64,000 nt of DNA from Scytalidium lignicola (lineage: Eukaryota; Ascomycota; Leotiomycetes). Where the stretch lies: NCBI GenBank assembly GCA_002812745.2, contig NCSJ02000031.1, forward strand, positions 124,001 to 188,000, read 5' to 3'. The stretch's first letter is position 1, and each line of letters begins with the position of its first letter. Both the position numbers and the translations under genes were made by a program. Below are positions 42,372 through 53,662 of the stretch, in pieces. The notes beneath the pieces were generated by a model. The model did not search any database. It had not been told where the DNA came from and saw only the letters and a list, made by a program, of their open reading frames with translations.

Positions 42372-43955
42372 ATGGCGCGGATACAAGAAACTTCAGCAAC
42401 CAGTTATCGAGCATTCCTCGATTATCTTCGACAGAATGGGGAGCTATTAGACGTCCACAAAGAAGTTGATGCAAATCTTGAGGCAGCTGCGATTGTCAGG
42501 AAGTCTACAGAGACTCGTAGTGAGGCACCACTTTTCCATAATGTGGCTGGAGCCAAGAATGGGCTCTGGCGCATTGCTGGTGCAGTCGGGGCCTTAGGGA
42601 AGACCGAGGAGACGAAATATGGTCGTATCGCGGGACATCTAGGTCTTCCTATTACATCTAGCATCAAGGATGTTGTTAACAAAATGCTGGCCTCTAAAAC
42701 AGCACTTCCTATCCCACCTCGTGTTGTTGCAAGTGGACCCTGCAAGCAGAACATCATTCGTGGCGCAGAAATCGACCTAGATAACCTTCCTGTTCCTATG
42801 ATCCATGAAAAGGACGGTGGGAAATATCTGCAAACATTCGGATTTCATGTAGTACAGACACCTGATGAGAAATGGACGAGTTGGTCAATGCAACGGGCTA
42901 TGGTTTACAATAAGAACCATTTAGTTGGACTTGCCGTCGACAAGATTGAACACAACGGGTCGGTACGGGAGCAGTGGAAAGCACAAGGTAAAGATATGCC
43001 GTGGGCTTTAGTCCTCGGTGGACCACCGGCGGCTACGATGGTGAGCTCTATGCCTTTACCAGAAGGTGTATCAGAAGGCGAATACATCGGTTCCGTATTA
43101 GGCTATCCAATCGATGTCGTCAAATGCGAGACCAGCAATCTTTACGTTCCAGCAACAGCGGAAATCGTTATTGAAGGCGTCGTCTCGAGCACCGAACTGG
43201 CGAATGAAGGTCCCTATGGTGAAATGCACGGGTACTTGTATCCATCTGATATAGTTCCGGATATGCCATTATTTAGGATAGATGCTATTACGTATCGCGA
43301 CAATGCAATCTTACCCATCACTGCTACAGGGAGGGCAGCTGACGAGACGGTTCGTATCCCATTCCATTTTCAGCTAGAGATAATTATGTTGGCTAACATC
43401 ATAATCACATACCAGCACACTATACTCGGCCCTGTCATGTCAACAGAGATAATAAGAAGAACTCAGGAAGCAGGGTTACCTATCAAAGAAGCCTTTGTCC
43501 CATTTGAAGGCCACGGCGTCTGGGCCGTGTTGCAGGTCGATGGTGCAAAGCTAAGGGAGATGAATACTACCGCTAAAGAGCTTAGCAAAAAAGTCGCAGA
43601 CGTAGTATTCCAGGTTAAACCAGGGTTTTTCCTTCACCGTATCTTCCTTGTTGGTGACGATGTCGACCCCTTCGATTTTAAGGAGGTCACATGGGCGTAT
43701 GCTACACGTTGTCGCCCAGGGATGGATGAGTTCCTCTTTGACGATTTTCCGGGTTTCTTTCTCATCCCGTTTATGCTTCACGGCCCAGGAAACGGTCATG
43801 TTGGTGGGAAGATGGTATCAAATTGTTTACTCCCAGTTGAGTATACGACTGGCCGTGACTGGATCAATATGAGCTTCGAGGAAGCTTACCCAGAGAAGAT
43901 TCGGGAGCGCGTATTATCGGAATGGAACGAGTTAGGCTACACATCGCAACCATGA
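42372..43955 (+). CDS. FDC1: Ferulic/phenylacrylic acid decarboxylase
   Basis: A single exon of 527 aa using prenylated FMN made by Pad1. It decarboxylates cinnamic, ferulic and sorbic acids to vinyl compounds, detoxifying plant phenolics and weak acids. The catalytic residues known in Aspergillus niger Fdc1 (Arg173, Glu277, Glu282) are matched here by R175 in SMQRAM and by E279 and E284 in NEGPYGEMHGY, with a uniform offset of two. Other conserved parts are WALVLGGPPA, YIGSVLGYP and MLHGPGNGHVGGKMVSN. The ATG at 42372 is chosen because it starts MARIQETSATSYRAFLDYL at the family N-terminus; upstream in-frame residues are not family-like. No lesion. Confidence 0.97.
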   Translation: MARIQETSATSYRAFLDYLRQNGELLDVHKEVDANLEAAAIVRKSTETRSEAPLFHNVAGAKNGLWRIAGAVGALGKTEETKYGRIAGHLGLPITSSIKDVVNKMLASKTALPIPPRVVASGPCKQNIIRGAEIDLDNLPVPMIHEKDGGKYLQTFGFHVVQTPDEKWTSWSMQRAMVYNKNHLVGLAVDKIEHNGSVREQWKAQGKDMPWALVLGGPPAATMVSSMPLPEGVSEGEYIGSVLGYPIDVVKCETSNLYVPATAEIVIEGVVSSTELANEGPYGEMHGYLYPSDIVPDMPLFRIDAITYRDNAILPITATGRAADETVRIPFHFQLEIIMLANIIITYQHTILGPVMSTEIIRRTQEAGLPIKEAFVPFEGHGVWAVLQVDGAKLREMNTTAKELSKKVADVVFQVKPGFFLHRIFLVGDDVDPFDFKEVTWAYATRCRPGMDEFLFDDFPGFFLIPFMLHGPGNGHVGGKMVSNCLLPVEYTTGRDWINMSFEEAYPEKIRERVLSEWNELGYTSQP

Positions 43956-44885
43956 GCAGTAGTAAGAACCAGAATATTTTCTAGAAATATTCGACAAGCT
44001 GAAGTTTAATGTATTGGAATTAGTATGGATTTTGTAAGCTATCATGGGAGAGTTTCATAGTTTGTAACAAGTTCTAAATATACATTCCTTTCTCTTCGAA
44101 CCAGAGTTCAATGCCCTCGAATTATTAAATTGCTCGCTGTTGGGATACAACATACCTTGATACAACTCAAAATGGTGGTATTATCATCATCAAGCAGCTC
44201 GAGTAACTCCTCTTACGCATCGCATTTGGTTAATAAGCTTGCTGCTCTTGCTCAGGCCGCGCGAGGATGTAGGTCGGCCAGTAGTGCCCCCCCCCCCCAA
44301 GCAACTCATTGTATAATAATCTCACTTTTCAATTTCTCAACTAATTATACTTAACCTAATCAATGCTTTTATTTAATCAAATTTATCAAGTTTGGATAAT
44401 ATTGGGTGAATATATGTGTGAAAATGTTGAAGTTGATAGAGAACTCTGAGGCTACAGGAACCGTCTATATACAAAGGGAGAGATTGGCTAATTCTGGCTC
44501 CTAGGGATCCATTACTTGATCCATTAATCCGGTGATACCTGTAATGCTGGTATCGACCATCAATAAACTTGATAATTTGATAAGATACGTAATTTGCCTC
44601 TCTGCCCACAAGACAAAAATAGGTGCTCTATGATAGACGCAAGCACTGCCGCCAATGCTGACCCACGTTATATGGTTTACACGGTATCGGCGTTGCGTGT
44701 GGATTTAGCCACGGCCTTCTTTAATTTTCGATTACTGATACATCGATCAGCTTGCTCGCTGGGTGGAATAAAAATTAGTACATAAGTATTTGCTCCCGCT
44801 GCCGCCTCCGCCTCCGCTCCCACCAAATCTCAGAAGGCTAATAATCGATTCAATTTTATTTGGCTTAAGCGGTGTTTATTTAAGG
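43956..44885. other. Intergenic between FDC1 and the regulator relic
   Basis: About 930 bases with no gene. A run of about 11 C residues lies near 44287-44297. The TF start ATG at 44886 follows. Confidence 0.5.
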
Positions 44886-46651
44886 ATGTCTAACNTTTTT
44901 ACATTCTATTCAAGCTTCTCATGCTTGTCAATTCTGCCAACGACGTAAACGGAAGTGTAACAAAGCTGTTCCAACTTGCTCATATTGTGCACGGTATGAC
45001 CATCACAGTTTATTGCTCCGAATGCTGAACTTAACTAAAGTTACAAATAAGGTTCAGCCGTGATTGTAACTATGAACCACGGATCGGCGCAACGAAAAAC
45101 AAGCCCGTAACAGTGCAGCTTAACAATGCTAGACAAACTTCACAAGCGCTTCCTTTACTGGACCCGTTTTCCGTTGCTGACATCTCAAGCAGAGGAATGA
45201 TCAGTCAATCTATGATTGATCTTATTATTACCCACGAAGCCTTCAAGCTTTTTAGAACTACCGACAATATTCTGAGTATTGCAGAGATTTACTTCAGAAC
45301 TATGCATTCATGTTTGCCCTTCATCTCAAAGGAAGTTTTCTATGGCCGTGTCGGCGGTATATGGACGCAGCCAAAGGGTGATTTTGCCTTATTAGTGATA
45401 TGCATGCATACTCTACCGCAAACTTTCATAAATGGTATCACCGAGGCAGTAAAGTCCCCAGTGTATGCTTTGGCAAAAAGCATGCTGTCTCTTATAGAGT
45501 CTGCAAATATTCTTACCCTGGAAATCGTTCAATCGAGACTATTAGTGTGTCTCTATGAAATGGGACACGCAATCCAGCCAGCAGCGTTCCTATCCGTCAG
45601 TATTGCTGCAAGAGGCGGAGTCACTCTAGGCATTCATAAGTCTTGTGCCCAACAGACTCTGTCCAATCATAAAAATTGGCAAAATTATGAGGAAGAAAAA
45701 CGAGTATGGTGGGCTATTTTTATACTCCACACGTATGTGTCATAACATGATAATTTTAACTTACAGATAGGACTAACATAAGTAAATTAGTTATATTAAC
45801 CTTTTGGCTGGTTCTTGTCACTTCGTTACAGAAGACCCTTCAGTTAATGATCAGCTGCCAGTTGACGATGAATTATGGCAAATGAATGTAAGAGAATGTC
45901 TTTAAACCTTTGGTAAAGGACTTTTATCTAATGTTAAAAAAGATCGTTTCTGACCAACCTTCGTTATCATTGTTAACTCCAACTAATATCAGAGTTGGTC
46001 CATTTGCTAGAGCTGTACAAGTTACACATATACTCCGTCGTGTGCTTACTCATGTCCTAAAAGTAACTGCTGATCCAATTTTCAATGCCGATGAAGCTCA
46101 ACAACTCGATGACACGCTTAAAGCATTTGCAGCACTTTTACCAGAACAATTATCTCAATCTAGCACAAGATTCTGTGGTGCATTAGGTATTTGTACTAGG
46201 TACTGATCCCTTATTGGTCTATTTAGCCCTCTCGTCTTCCAAGCTGATAAAGAAGAAGTGCTAGAATTTTCCTTTACCATTCACATACAAACTCTGATAC
46301 TGGTCATCGAAGATTTTGTGAATGTAACCTTGGCCATATTAGCATAAGTTGTTCGTGGACAGTAGATTTTGCGACCTCTTTTCCTTCGAAATTCAAGCCC
46401 GAATTCTTCGCGCCCTTTGTCCCGTATAGCCTCTACCAGGCAGCAATGGTGTACAAACGCCTTGCCCAGGAAAATGATAGCGCTCACCATTTATCAAAGG
46501 TGGACTTACTAAGAAAGGTGTTACAATATTATAGTCAGAGATGGGGAATTGCTGGTATGCTAGTGTCCTCAACTACATTGAACTTTACGTCTAATACTGT
46601 ATGTCAGCTCTGTACCTTGGTTATCTTCAGGATATTTCGTCTACGGCATGA
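44886..46651 (+). pseudogene. Zn2Cys6 transcription factor with a stop and a frameshift, beside PAD1/FDC1
   Basis: The ATG at 44886 reads MSN, then an N at 44895, then FLHSIQASHACQFCQRRKRKCNKAVPTC. Ignoring the N gives a clean frame into the Zn2Cys6 cluster. Exons are 44886-44993, 45052-45732, 45791-45887 and 45943 onward, with the final exon 46608-46651. Intron 2 needs the CTAAC at 45771 and the TTAG acceptor to give THTYINLLAGS. Two lesions remain: an in-frame TGA at 46204-46206 (GICTRY then SLIGLFSPL), and a frame change at about 46330-46390 before KFKPEFFAPFVPYSLYQAAMVYKR. Downstream the frame is intact to GIAALYLGYLQD. The fungal_trans domain is present. An Aspergillus regulator of padA/fdcA genes, SdrA, sits in such a cluster, so this may be its decayed counterpart. 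Confidence 0.8.
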
Positions 46652-48039
46652 GTTTCGGTGATAAAGCTTAGCAAAGCTCCATTATTGATTCTATGAAATG
46701 GAAGAAAGCCCTGAAGTGCAGTAGGTCAAGTTCATGACTTTAAAGGCCCTGGGACCAGTAACCTGCATGTTATGAGACTGGAGTTGTTATACACGAATTC
46801 ATAATTATGAAGAATTTGTAAATAGCTAGTGCTGTCAGAAATTCTGCTTACAGAACTACCAGCAATTGCGGTAGTAAATTGGAGCAATCTTCCAAGCCAA
46901 CGCATAATCTTTTTGTACCATAGAATATAGCAATCATACAAGATATTTCCAATACAGTCCTCTCTCCACGTTGTTACTACTATTGTAATTATTAACATCT
47001 CCCTTCTGTGTTTATAATCACACGTATGTTGGGCATAAATGATGTAGTTAATGACCTTCAAAGAAGATGTAATATTAGGCTAGAATTGCTCTTCGTTAGT
47101 GTGCCAGCTTGAATATTTTCTCGCCGTAAGCGGGCCGACAGGAATTTACAAAAAGAGACAGTTTAATTAAGAGATAGGTTAATCGTCATTCCTGAGCTCA
47201 ATGGTTGATTATTGATCCAAGATATTTGGCCTCTGCAATGTTAAGCCCGTTTGAGGCTTTAGCACCACAACCTGGCAAGAAATACTATCCCCCATTCATT
47301 CCTGAAGAGAAATATATAGAGAGCCATTTCAGTGGCTACTAACTAAATACAATAGGTTTGAACTTCCTCATACATTATCATCTACAATTTGCCTTTTCGA
47401 GCGTTATTTTTAGAATGCCTCTTCTCTGATTTTACCTTTCGCCCAATCTGCTCTTATCAGAGGAGAAGAGACAACTCTCTCGCGATCTTAAAGGTATATA
47501 TGCCAGCGCTAGACTTCCTGTATTCTGTGTTCATGTCATCTTCTTAAAGGTGGTAGCTGATTCTCTCTACATTAGCAGCGAAGAAATGGCTGAGATTGTC
47601 CGTATCCGTGTTTAGCATATTTCACTTCGGTTTCCAGGTACGGAACGTCAGGAGCGTTACATGAAGAAGCTGGATGATACAATTGTTTCAATTTCTAAAA
47701 CAAAACGATTGCGATGGGAAAATCATATTAATGAAACACCCCGGGAGCTGTGGAAGGTTCAAAACTTAGTTCCACCGCACCTCTCAGAAGCTCACTGCAA
47801 CTAGATCAATGGAGACAGGGCGAAACTACGGGGGTAGGGGAAATAGGGGTTATCACAATATTTGAATCAATAATAATGATATTATATTTGAGATTTTCGA
47901 ATGAATTTAATAACTTAAGCTCTTGTATACATCTTTGAAAGTATCTAGCATGAAAGAGATATACTCATATTTCTGTAATAATAAAATTTAAGAATATCAA
48001 GAACCAGTCAAAGAGAAATGTCATTGCTGCATATTCACC
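46652..48039. other. Intergenic; weak coding remnant near 47560-47760
   Basis: No confident gene. Plus-strand sequence near 47570-47760 shows SEEMAEIVRIRV, a stop, then after a frame change ERQERYMKKLDDTIVSISKTKR. It resembles the small open frame at 28852 in its first motif, but is too broken to call. Confidence 0.3.
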
Positions 48040-49205
48040 CTAATTATCGTTCCACTTATACCCTTCTGGCCCGTAGTCCGCTGATAATCTCACTTGGAAT
48101 AAACCTTTCTCTTGGATCTCGGATTGGTGTTGTTCTAGTTCATCTACGTCCCAATTGGCGGTGATATAACGACCACGGAGGTAGTCTGCCTTTGGAGATG
48201 CTAGGTATAAGTTCATGCCGGCCGCAAGTTCAACTACAAACAAATACCAAATCAGAGTATGTTTCGCAAAGACAATGATACACGGGAAGGCTTCTCCCTA
48301 TAGAGTCACAGCAACGTTAAGGCTTACCAGTGTCTTTTGCAGCACCACCGAAGGCTTTCCCCATCGCAGTTGGAATTATCCCTGGATGAACTGAAAATAC
48401 TCTTATATTTGGATGCTCTTAACCTAAAGTTAGAAGTAATTTTATACTATATTGGTTACGGAACCGGTAGAATAGAACTCACCAGAATGGATAAATTCAC
48501 TTAGTTTGACTAATGCAAGTTTGGAGATTGAATATGACGAACCACCTGGAAATGTTTCAAAGGCAAGCTGTGATGATATGAAAATGATAGTGCCGCCTGT
48601 TGAGCCTGCCTTTGCGAGAGATGCTACATATGCTTCAGTCACCATGTAGGTTCCAAGGACATTTGTTTGCTTTTACATCGTCAGTAGATTGGCCAAGATC
48701 ACATTAAAGTACACATACTATTGTGGAAATCCAAGCATCAGCGTTTCCCCCTCCAATTTTTGTACCGTTCCCCGGCCGCCCGGCATTGTTGATCAATATG
48801 TCAACATTTCCTACAGCCTTCTCTACGTAATTCCAAAGAGCAACAACGTCATCTTTAGATGAAACGTCAGTTGGCACAACGTGGATATCCAATGCTGTAT
48901 TGATGCCTTGAAGCTCTGCTTTTGCTTGTGCAAGTGCATCACCACTACGCGCGGCTAGAATAATTGCCTTTGCCCCAGCTCGTGCGTAATATTTGGCTGT
49001 TGCCTAAGATATTATTGACTTCAGTAAAGACTATCAAATACATAAACGCGAAATATAGATCACAAACCAAGCCGATACCACTTCCTCCGCCGGTGATTAG
49101 AACTGTCTGGCCTGTGACCGACAGCAATGGATTTTCAGGATCAAGTGATGCATACACATCATGGCGAATTATTTTCGTAAACTGATACCGAGAATATAGA
49201 TCCAT
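48040..49205 (-). CDS. Short-chain dehydrogenase/reductase (five exons)
   Basis: Exons 49205-49068, 49003-48719, 48669-48483, 48417-48328 and 48233-48040 total 894 nt (297 aa), all in frame. The glycine motif TVLITGGGSGIGL, NAG in ILINNAGRPG, the catalytic Ser in IFISSQLAF and the Tyr-x3-Lys SYSISK are intact. After the catalytic motif the segment EHPNIRVFSVHPGIIPTAMG is typical of classical SDRs. The protein may act on a secondary metabolite or a fatty acid derivative; its substrate is unknown. It lies between two damaged genes (a regulator and an FAD oxidase), which suggests a decaying accessory cluster, but this gene shows no damage. Confidence 0.88.
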
Positions 49206-50599
49206 TATTTCTTGTTGATGATTTCCTGGTCGAATTGGTGCAGAGTGATCCGTTTACATAGGACTTAACCTGAATCCTTTTTCTTGATATATATAGAAAA
49301 AAGTCAATTAGTAATCATGCCAATATGAATATTCAGCCGAAGAAATACGAGCTGGCAGAATACTAATCTCTCATACAAGGATGGGATAAGTAACTGTGTA
49401 ATGCTTAGATGAACCACGCATCTCGGTGCAGGTTAACGCCGGTGAAAGGGTGAAAACAAAAAAAGGTCACCAATCACAATGCTAAAATTTGGATGGCGCA
49501 AAAAGTGATTGGAAATGGTAATGGGTTAGCAAAAAAGAAACAAGGGGGAACTCCCATCATCTCTACTGTTGTACGTCACACCTCGACAGCATCCCAGACT
49601 GCGGCCAAAAGAAGCCAGAATGCCATCGCTGTTGGCATATCTAACCAACCAGAATAGGCTAGTTCAAAGGGACTAGAATGCTAATTATCCGCACCCGCAT
49701 CCACCCGCATCCGCACCCGCCTCGGTGCCCACCTCTGTCAATGACTCTCGGCAGTTGTGTCCAATTGGAAAGCATTATCAGCCATGCCCTCCAAACTTTT
49801 CAAACTTTATTTTCATATCATCCATTGCATCGCTTTCCAGGCGAAATACACCTCCAGATTATGTGTTCACGGAAAATGATTAGAACCTGCTTACGAAGAA
49901 CTCATACAAAAGAAGAATCCTGTCCAAGCTAAAAAAAAAAATGCTTAATATGCCTCAAACTGACCTCAAAGCGAGCCATGTGGAAATTTATAGATTATCA
50001 CAGGATTACATCTCCCCCTCGTCTTTTTAGATCATGGTGTACTAATATTTGATAAACACTATAGTTTATTAATTGGCGAACGGCCTTGAATGTAAAGAGC
50101 AGAAAGCTGTATACTGTTATATTCTATACAGCCTGATTTTTCGCAAATATTCTTAATTAGCCTGTTTTTTGTTCTGGTTTTTTCAAAACAACAAACAGTT
50201 ATAACAACTTAACTAATAATGGTTTACATATTTTTTTATTAAATATATAAGTAGATAGTATATCCAGCCTTCTTCAGCCATCAGAACCGCTCTGGCAAAG
50301 AAAATAATTGAAGTTGAAGGCATTGATAGACTCGATGATTGCTATGAAAAGTGGGCTTGGTAGGCCCGGGAATTACATTATTGCTATCACGTATACATAC
50401 TCAAGTAAGCCTGTAGTTTCAGTCGGGCCTCTATATATTTAAGATTTTCTAAGAGCCTAAACTACACTATCATCCTGACTACTATCAACATATTCGTCTC
50501 GATCTCCTTGCATTTACAATCCCACAAATTCCCTCCCCCATAGGCAGAAGCCTTCCCATACCACCACAGATATTTAGATTTTGTCGGAGAGATTATTAT
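49206..50599. other. Intergenic, with a CCGCA/CCCGC-rich low-complexity patch
   Basis: No gene. A low-complexity stretch of ccgcaccc/cacccgcat units lies at about 49690-49720. The rest is AT-rich. Confidence 0.4.
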
Positions 50600-51660
50600 A
50601 TCGGAATTGGGCGATAGAAGGAGAACTTTTGATGAGGATCGTACTAACGTTTCAGGGCCTGCAGGCGTTTCTGACGCCACGTCTCGTGTCCATAGATATC
50701 TGCAAAACTTTCCCTGCCCACTGCATAGTTGATGTATGCATGCAGCTCAGTTTGACCGGTCCTCCTAAGGACTGTATCCCTGATCGTTTCTTCCAGCTTA
50801 ATGGCATTTTGGTCCGAACTCGCATTATTGTAGGTGCCTTGGTAGAGGCTTTTGACGCGGTCAGGGGATATTCTTTGTACGTAACAGGCCTCGGTAGGGG
50901 TTTTGTACTTACGCGTATGTGAGATCTCCACGCCAAGGGAAGGCGGTGGAACCTGCTGGCACTGCCTGAACCGCTTGCCTACCAAAGTGTTCCATGACGA
51001 ATGCTCCTCCCTGCAAGTCCGGGTTCGCAATGACGGATTCTCGAGTGAGGTTGTAGACTTTCCGAATGCTAGGAATGTCGGTTGAGTTGACTTGGGCAGG
51101 AAATTGCTGGAATCGGAAGCCCGGAGCGCTCAGGCATAGTGCTCCATCTACACCAGTGCCGCTCACCTCAGCAACCTGATTATACGGGACAGATGCGTTC
51201 ACGACCTGAACATCTGAGAGTTCTAGGAACAGAGTAGCTTATTGCGAAACTTCTTTTTCAGAACCGGCATAATTTATCAAGAGGTTTATCGAGGACTGTA
51301 CGCGCGTTAGTTGGAGGGTTTTCCTTCTTGCTTTTCATGGAAGAGGGTCATGTATACCTTGGTGTTGCTGATTTGCGGGAAATAAGCAATTATCGAAGTG
51401 AGTGTCAGGCCAGGGTCACTTTCTCCTCCAGTAAACTTGCTGTAGAGGTCATAGAATCGTTCAAGTTTGTCTTCCGAAAAGTAAAAGTTCGCAACATACC
51501 ACAATCCGTTCGAAGGGAACAAATCATGAGCACGATAAGTGATTTGGGTTACGATACCGAAATTATGTCCAGCACCACGAAGACCCCAGAATAAATCAGG
51601 ATAAGACGTTTCCGAAGTGGTGATTACCGATCCATTCGCCAGTACCAGAGTAGCGTCTAG
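50600..51660 (-). pseudogene. Berberine-bridge-type FAD oxidase, C-terminal remnant
   Basis: Minus-strand translation gives the C-terminal part of an FAD-linked oxidase: [36 protein letters not shown], then [45 protein letters not shown] and ELHAYINYAVGRESFADIYG. A BBE-type tail FSFYRPI follows. Several lesions are visible. An in-frame TAA is at 51241-51239 (within EVSQ/ATLFLEL). A TAG at 50646-50644 replaces the Lys/Trp before YDPHQKFSFY. The FAD-binding N-terminal half (with the usual RSGGH motif) is not found upstream; the exon begins after an acceptor near 51660. This is a truncated, dead gene. Confidence 0.85.
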
Positions 51661-52319
51661 AATGTTAGTGGTAGTGACTGCGGTCAGTCATTTCAAAGAT
51701 TTCAGTTTGATTGCAAATTCACAAGGCTACTGAGTACGTGTAGTGGAGAAATATGAGAGATGTTGATGAAGACTCGCCGTGCTTAGATTATCCTTGATTT
51801 CGGCTCCGAACTCACTCACTCCGCACTGCGGATTTCCTAGCTCCGTAGCCACTAACCCCGGATTCTCACCCTAGCAAGGGCTATCCCCTATCCTTGCTTG
51901 GAGATAACGAGGGGGGNAGAACGGCTTTGCGCCAGATATACAGCCCTCACTCTCTGAATGGTTGTATCTATCATACAGTAGTATCATAGTGGTCGTATAC
52001 GGTGACAAACATATAAAAAAGAGTCAGCTTTGATGTTGCCAGCCACTGCACTGGCCACTCGCGTGCCACGATACAATCTAGATCCATACCCGGCTCTTCA
52101 GTTCCTAGCGTTTGCGGCCCGGTGGGGTACCGTACCGAAGAATCTCAAATTTACCAGTTTTGAGCTAACTAGGGTCAATCTCACCACTTCGGCAACTGCC
52201 CCTGTATATGGTATAGCATTCAGCCACCAATACTACATACTGAATAATTGTTGTTTACAAGTATAGTATGTTGTTGATGTTGTTTCCTACTCAATTATAG
52301 ATCAGTTATTCGATCAATT
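51661..52319. other. Intergenic junction before the transposase relic
   Basis: No gene is supported. It contains a palindrome (tccgcactgcgga, near 51818-51830) and a G run with an adjacent N at 51917. It may include the 5' terminal region of the DDE transposon. Confidence 0.35.
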
Positions 52320-53300
52320 ATGGCTCTTCAGGAGAAATCTGCTAATATTCAATCGCCACAACACTCTAAACCAGGACCAAAGCCCACACCACTAGAAGAA
52401 CGCATTTACAAGCTCAAAACTCGGCTAATCACTTTATTACGTCATTCCTATTCTAGGTATCGCAAAATCGAAGTTCTGAAGTTGCTCCTTCATCATAAGG
52501 TTGTTGATACACATATTACTGTATATCAGAAGCCTAGAGTTCGTTCTGGCATGCTAGAATTAACTTCTATACCTGAAACAGTTATTACTTATCGACATAT
52601 AACCTGTAAGGAAGCTTCTGAATTCTGGAAAATTCCTACTAGCATTATTTAAGAATGGTGGTCAAAAAGGAATCAAATATTAGCTGGTAAGATATCTATC
52701 TAGTTACCTTATTAGCCTGAACTTGAGAAAGAGTTATATCATCAGATTTTAACTTGACAAAAGGCTAGTCAAGTGGTAATAATAAGATGGATTCGTCGAA
52801 CTGTTAAAAAGATATTCAAAGCTTAAAATCCTAATTGTAATTTAATATTCACCTTTTCTCAAGGCTGGTTTTATAGCTTCTAAAAGTGATATTGTATCTT
52901 TAGACGTTGAATTACCAAACAAGTTACTAAACTCCTTTTAGAATATATTAAATATATTAACAACTTCTTTTAATTTATTCGAAGAAACTCTTAGTTTAAT
53001 AAGGTAATCAATCTTGATATTCAACAACATTCAACATTCCTTAATATAATCCTTAATACTTTACCATAATAACGTTTTCCTAAATCCAAAATACTTAATA
53101 TGAATGAAACTCCTATTCCTTTTGAGTATCTTGATGGTTATACTTTTGATGTTAAAGAGGCTAGAACTGTTTTAGTATATACAAATTGAAGTAAATAGAA
53201 TAAACGTCAAGCAATATTGATATTAAATATTTTTGCAGATAGAATTTAACAAATCAAGTTAAAGCTTATATTTCATGGTGTTTTAAAGCCAAACAGCCAA
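52320..53300 (+). pseudogene. Pogo/CENP-B-type DDE transposase relic
   Basis: The first frame (MALQEKSANIQSPQHSKPGPK through SEFWKIPTSII, then TAA at 52650) is a helix-turn-helix-like N-terminal module, followed by EWWSKRNQILAGK. Across several stops come ELEKELYHQILT, a CENP-B HTH segment (NLIFTFSQGWFYSF), then NMNETPIPFEYLDGYTFDVKEARTV, NKRQAILILNIFAD and KLKLIFHGV. The last set is the DDE_1 superfamily endonuclease signature (NMDET and ADG blocks). This is a Tc1/mariner-like pogo/Fot-type transposase. Coding sequence stops right at the LTR at 53307, so the gypsy element interrupted it. The rest of the domain was not found. Confidence 0.8.
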
Positions 53301-53306
53301 ATCTAT

Positions 53307-53662
53307 TGTTACGGGTTTTACCTAACAAGCGATTGGTGTAGGCCTGAGGCTCGATACACGACAGAGTGTATATAGAGAACTTAACAATCATGTGACATGA
53401 TTAGGACCTGGGGGACTTAGGGGGTCCAAGGGGTCCCTGGACCTATGGGACTTGTAAGGTCTAAGGGGTCCAGTTGGATTTCATTATCTATATAAGCATA
53501 CTGTAAGAACATAAGAGTAAACTCCTTGTGTTCAACCTAAATACATTACTAGATCTTACCTTTGACTTAGTCACCTACTTGTATGTCATATGTTTTCGTT
53601 GTCCTTGAACATCTACTTTATCCTTAGCTATCCAGTAACCTGGATAACATAGTTTTGTAACA
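53307..53662 (+). repeat. LTR of a Ty3/gypsy retrotransposon
   Basis: A 356-bp segment begins TGTTAC and ends GTAACA, a perfect 6-bp terminal inverted repeat as usual for LTRs. It contains a TATA-like sequence (tctatataagcat, near 53485-53497) for the promoter. It has a G-rich core with repeated ggggtcc units at about 53407-53475. It is clearly richer in GC than the following internal region. No matching 3' LTR was found in the window and no clear target-site duplication was seen. Confidence 0.7.

Noticed and set aside
44130..44354. Plus-strand frame with poly-Ser and a poly-C run
   Set aside because: Low-complexity and no homology signal; probably untranslated sequence.
45733..45790. Three stop codons at the start of an exon in the Zn2Cys6 gene at 44886
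   Set aside because: A 58-nt intron with a CTAAC branch point ending at 45790 removes them and keeps the frame.
51661..52319. Missing N-terminal half of the FAD oxidase
   Set aside because: No FAD-binding motif or open frame found here on the minus strand.
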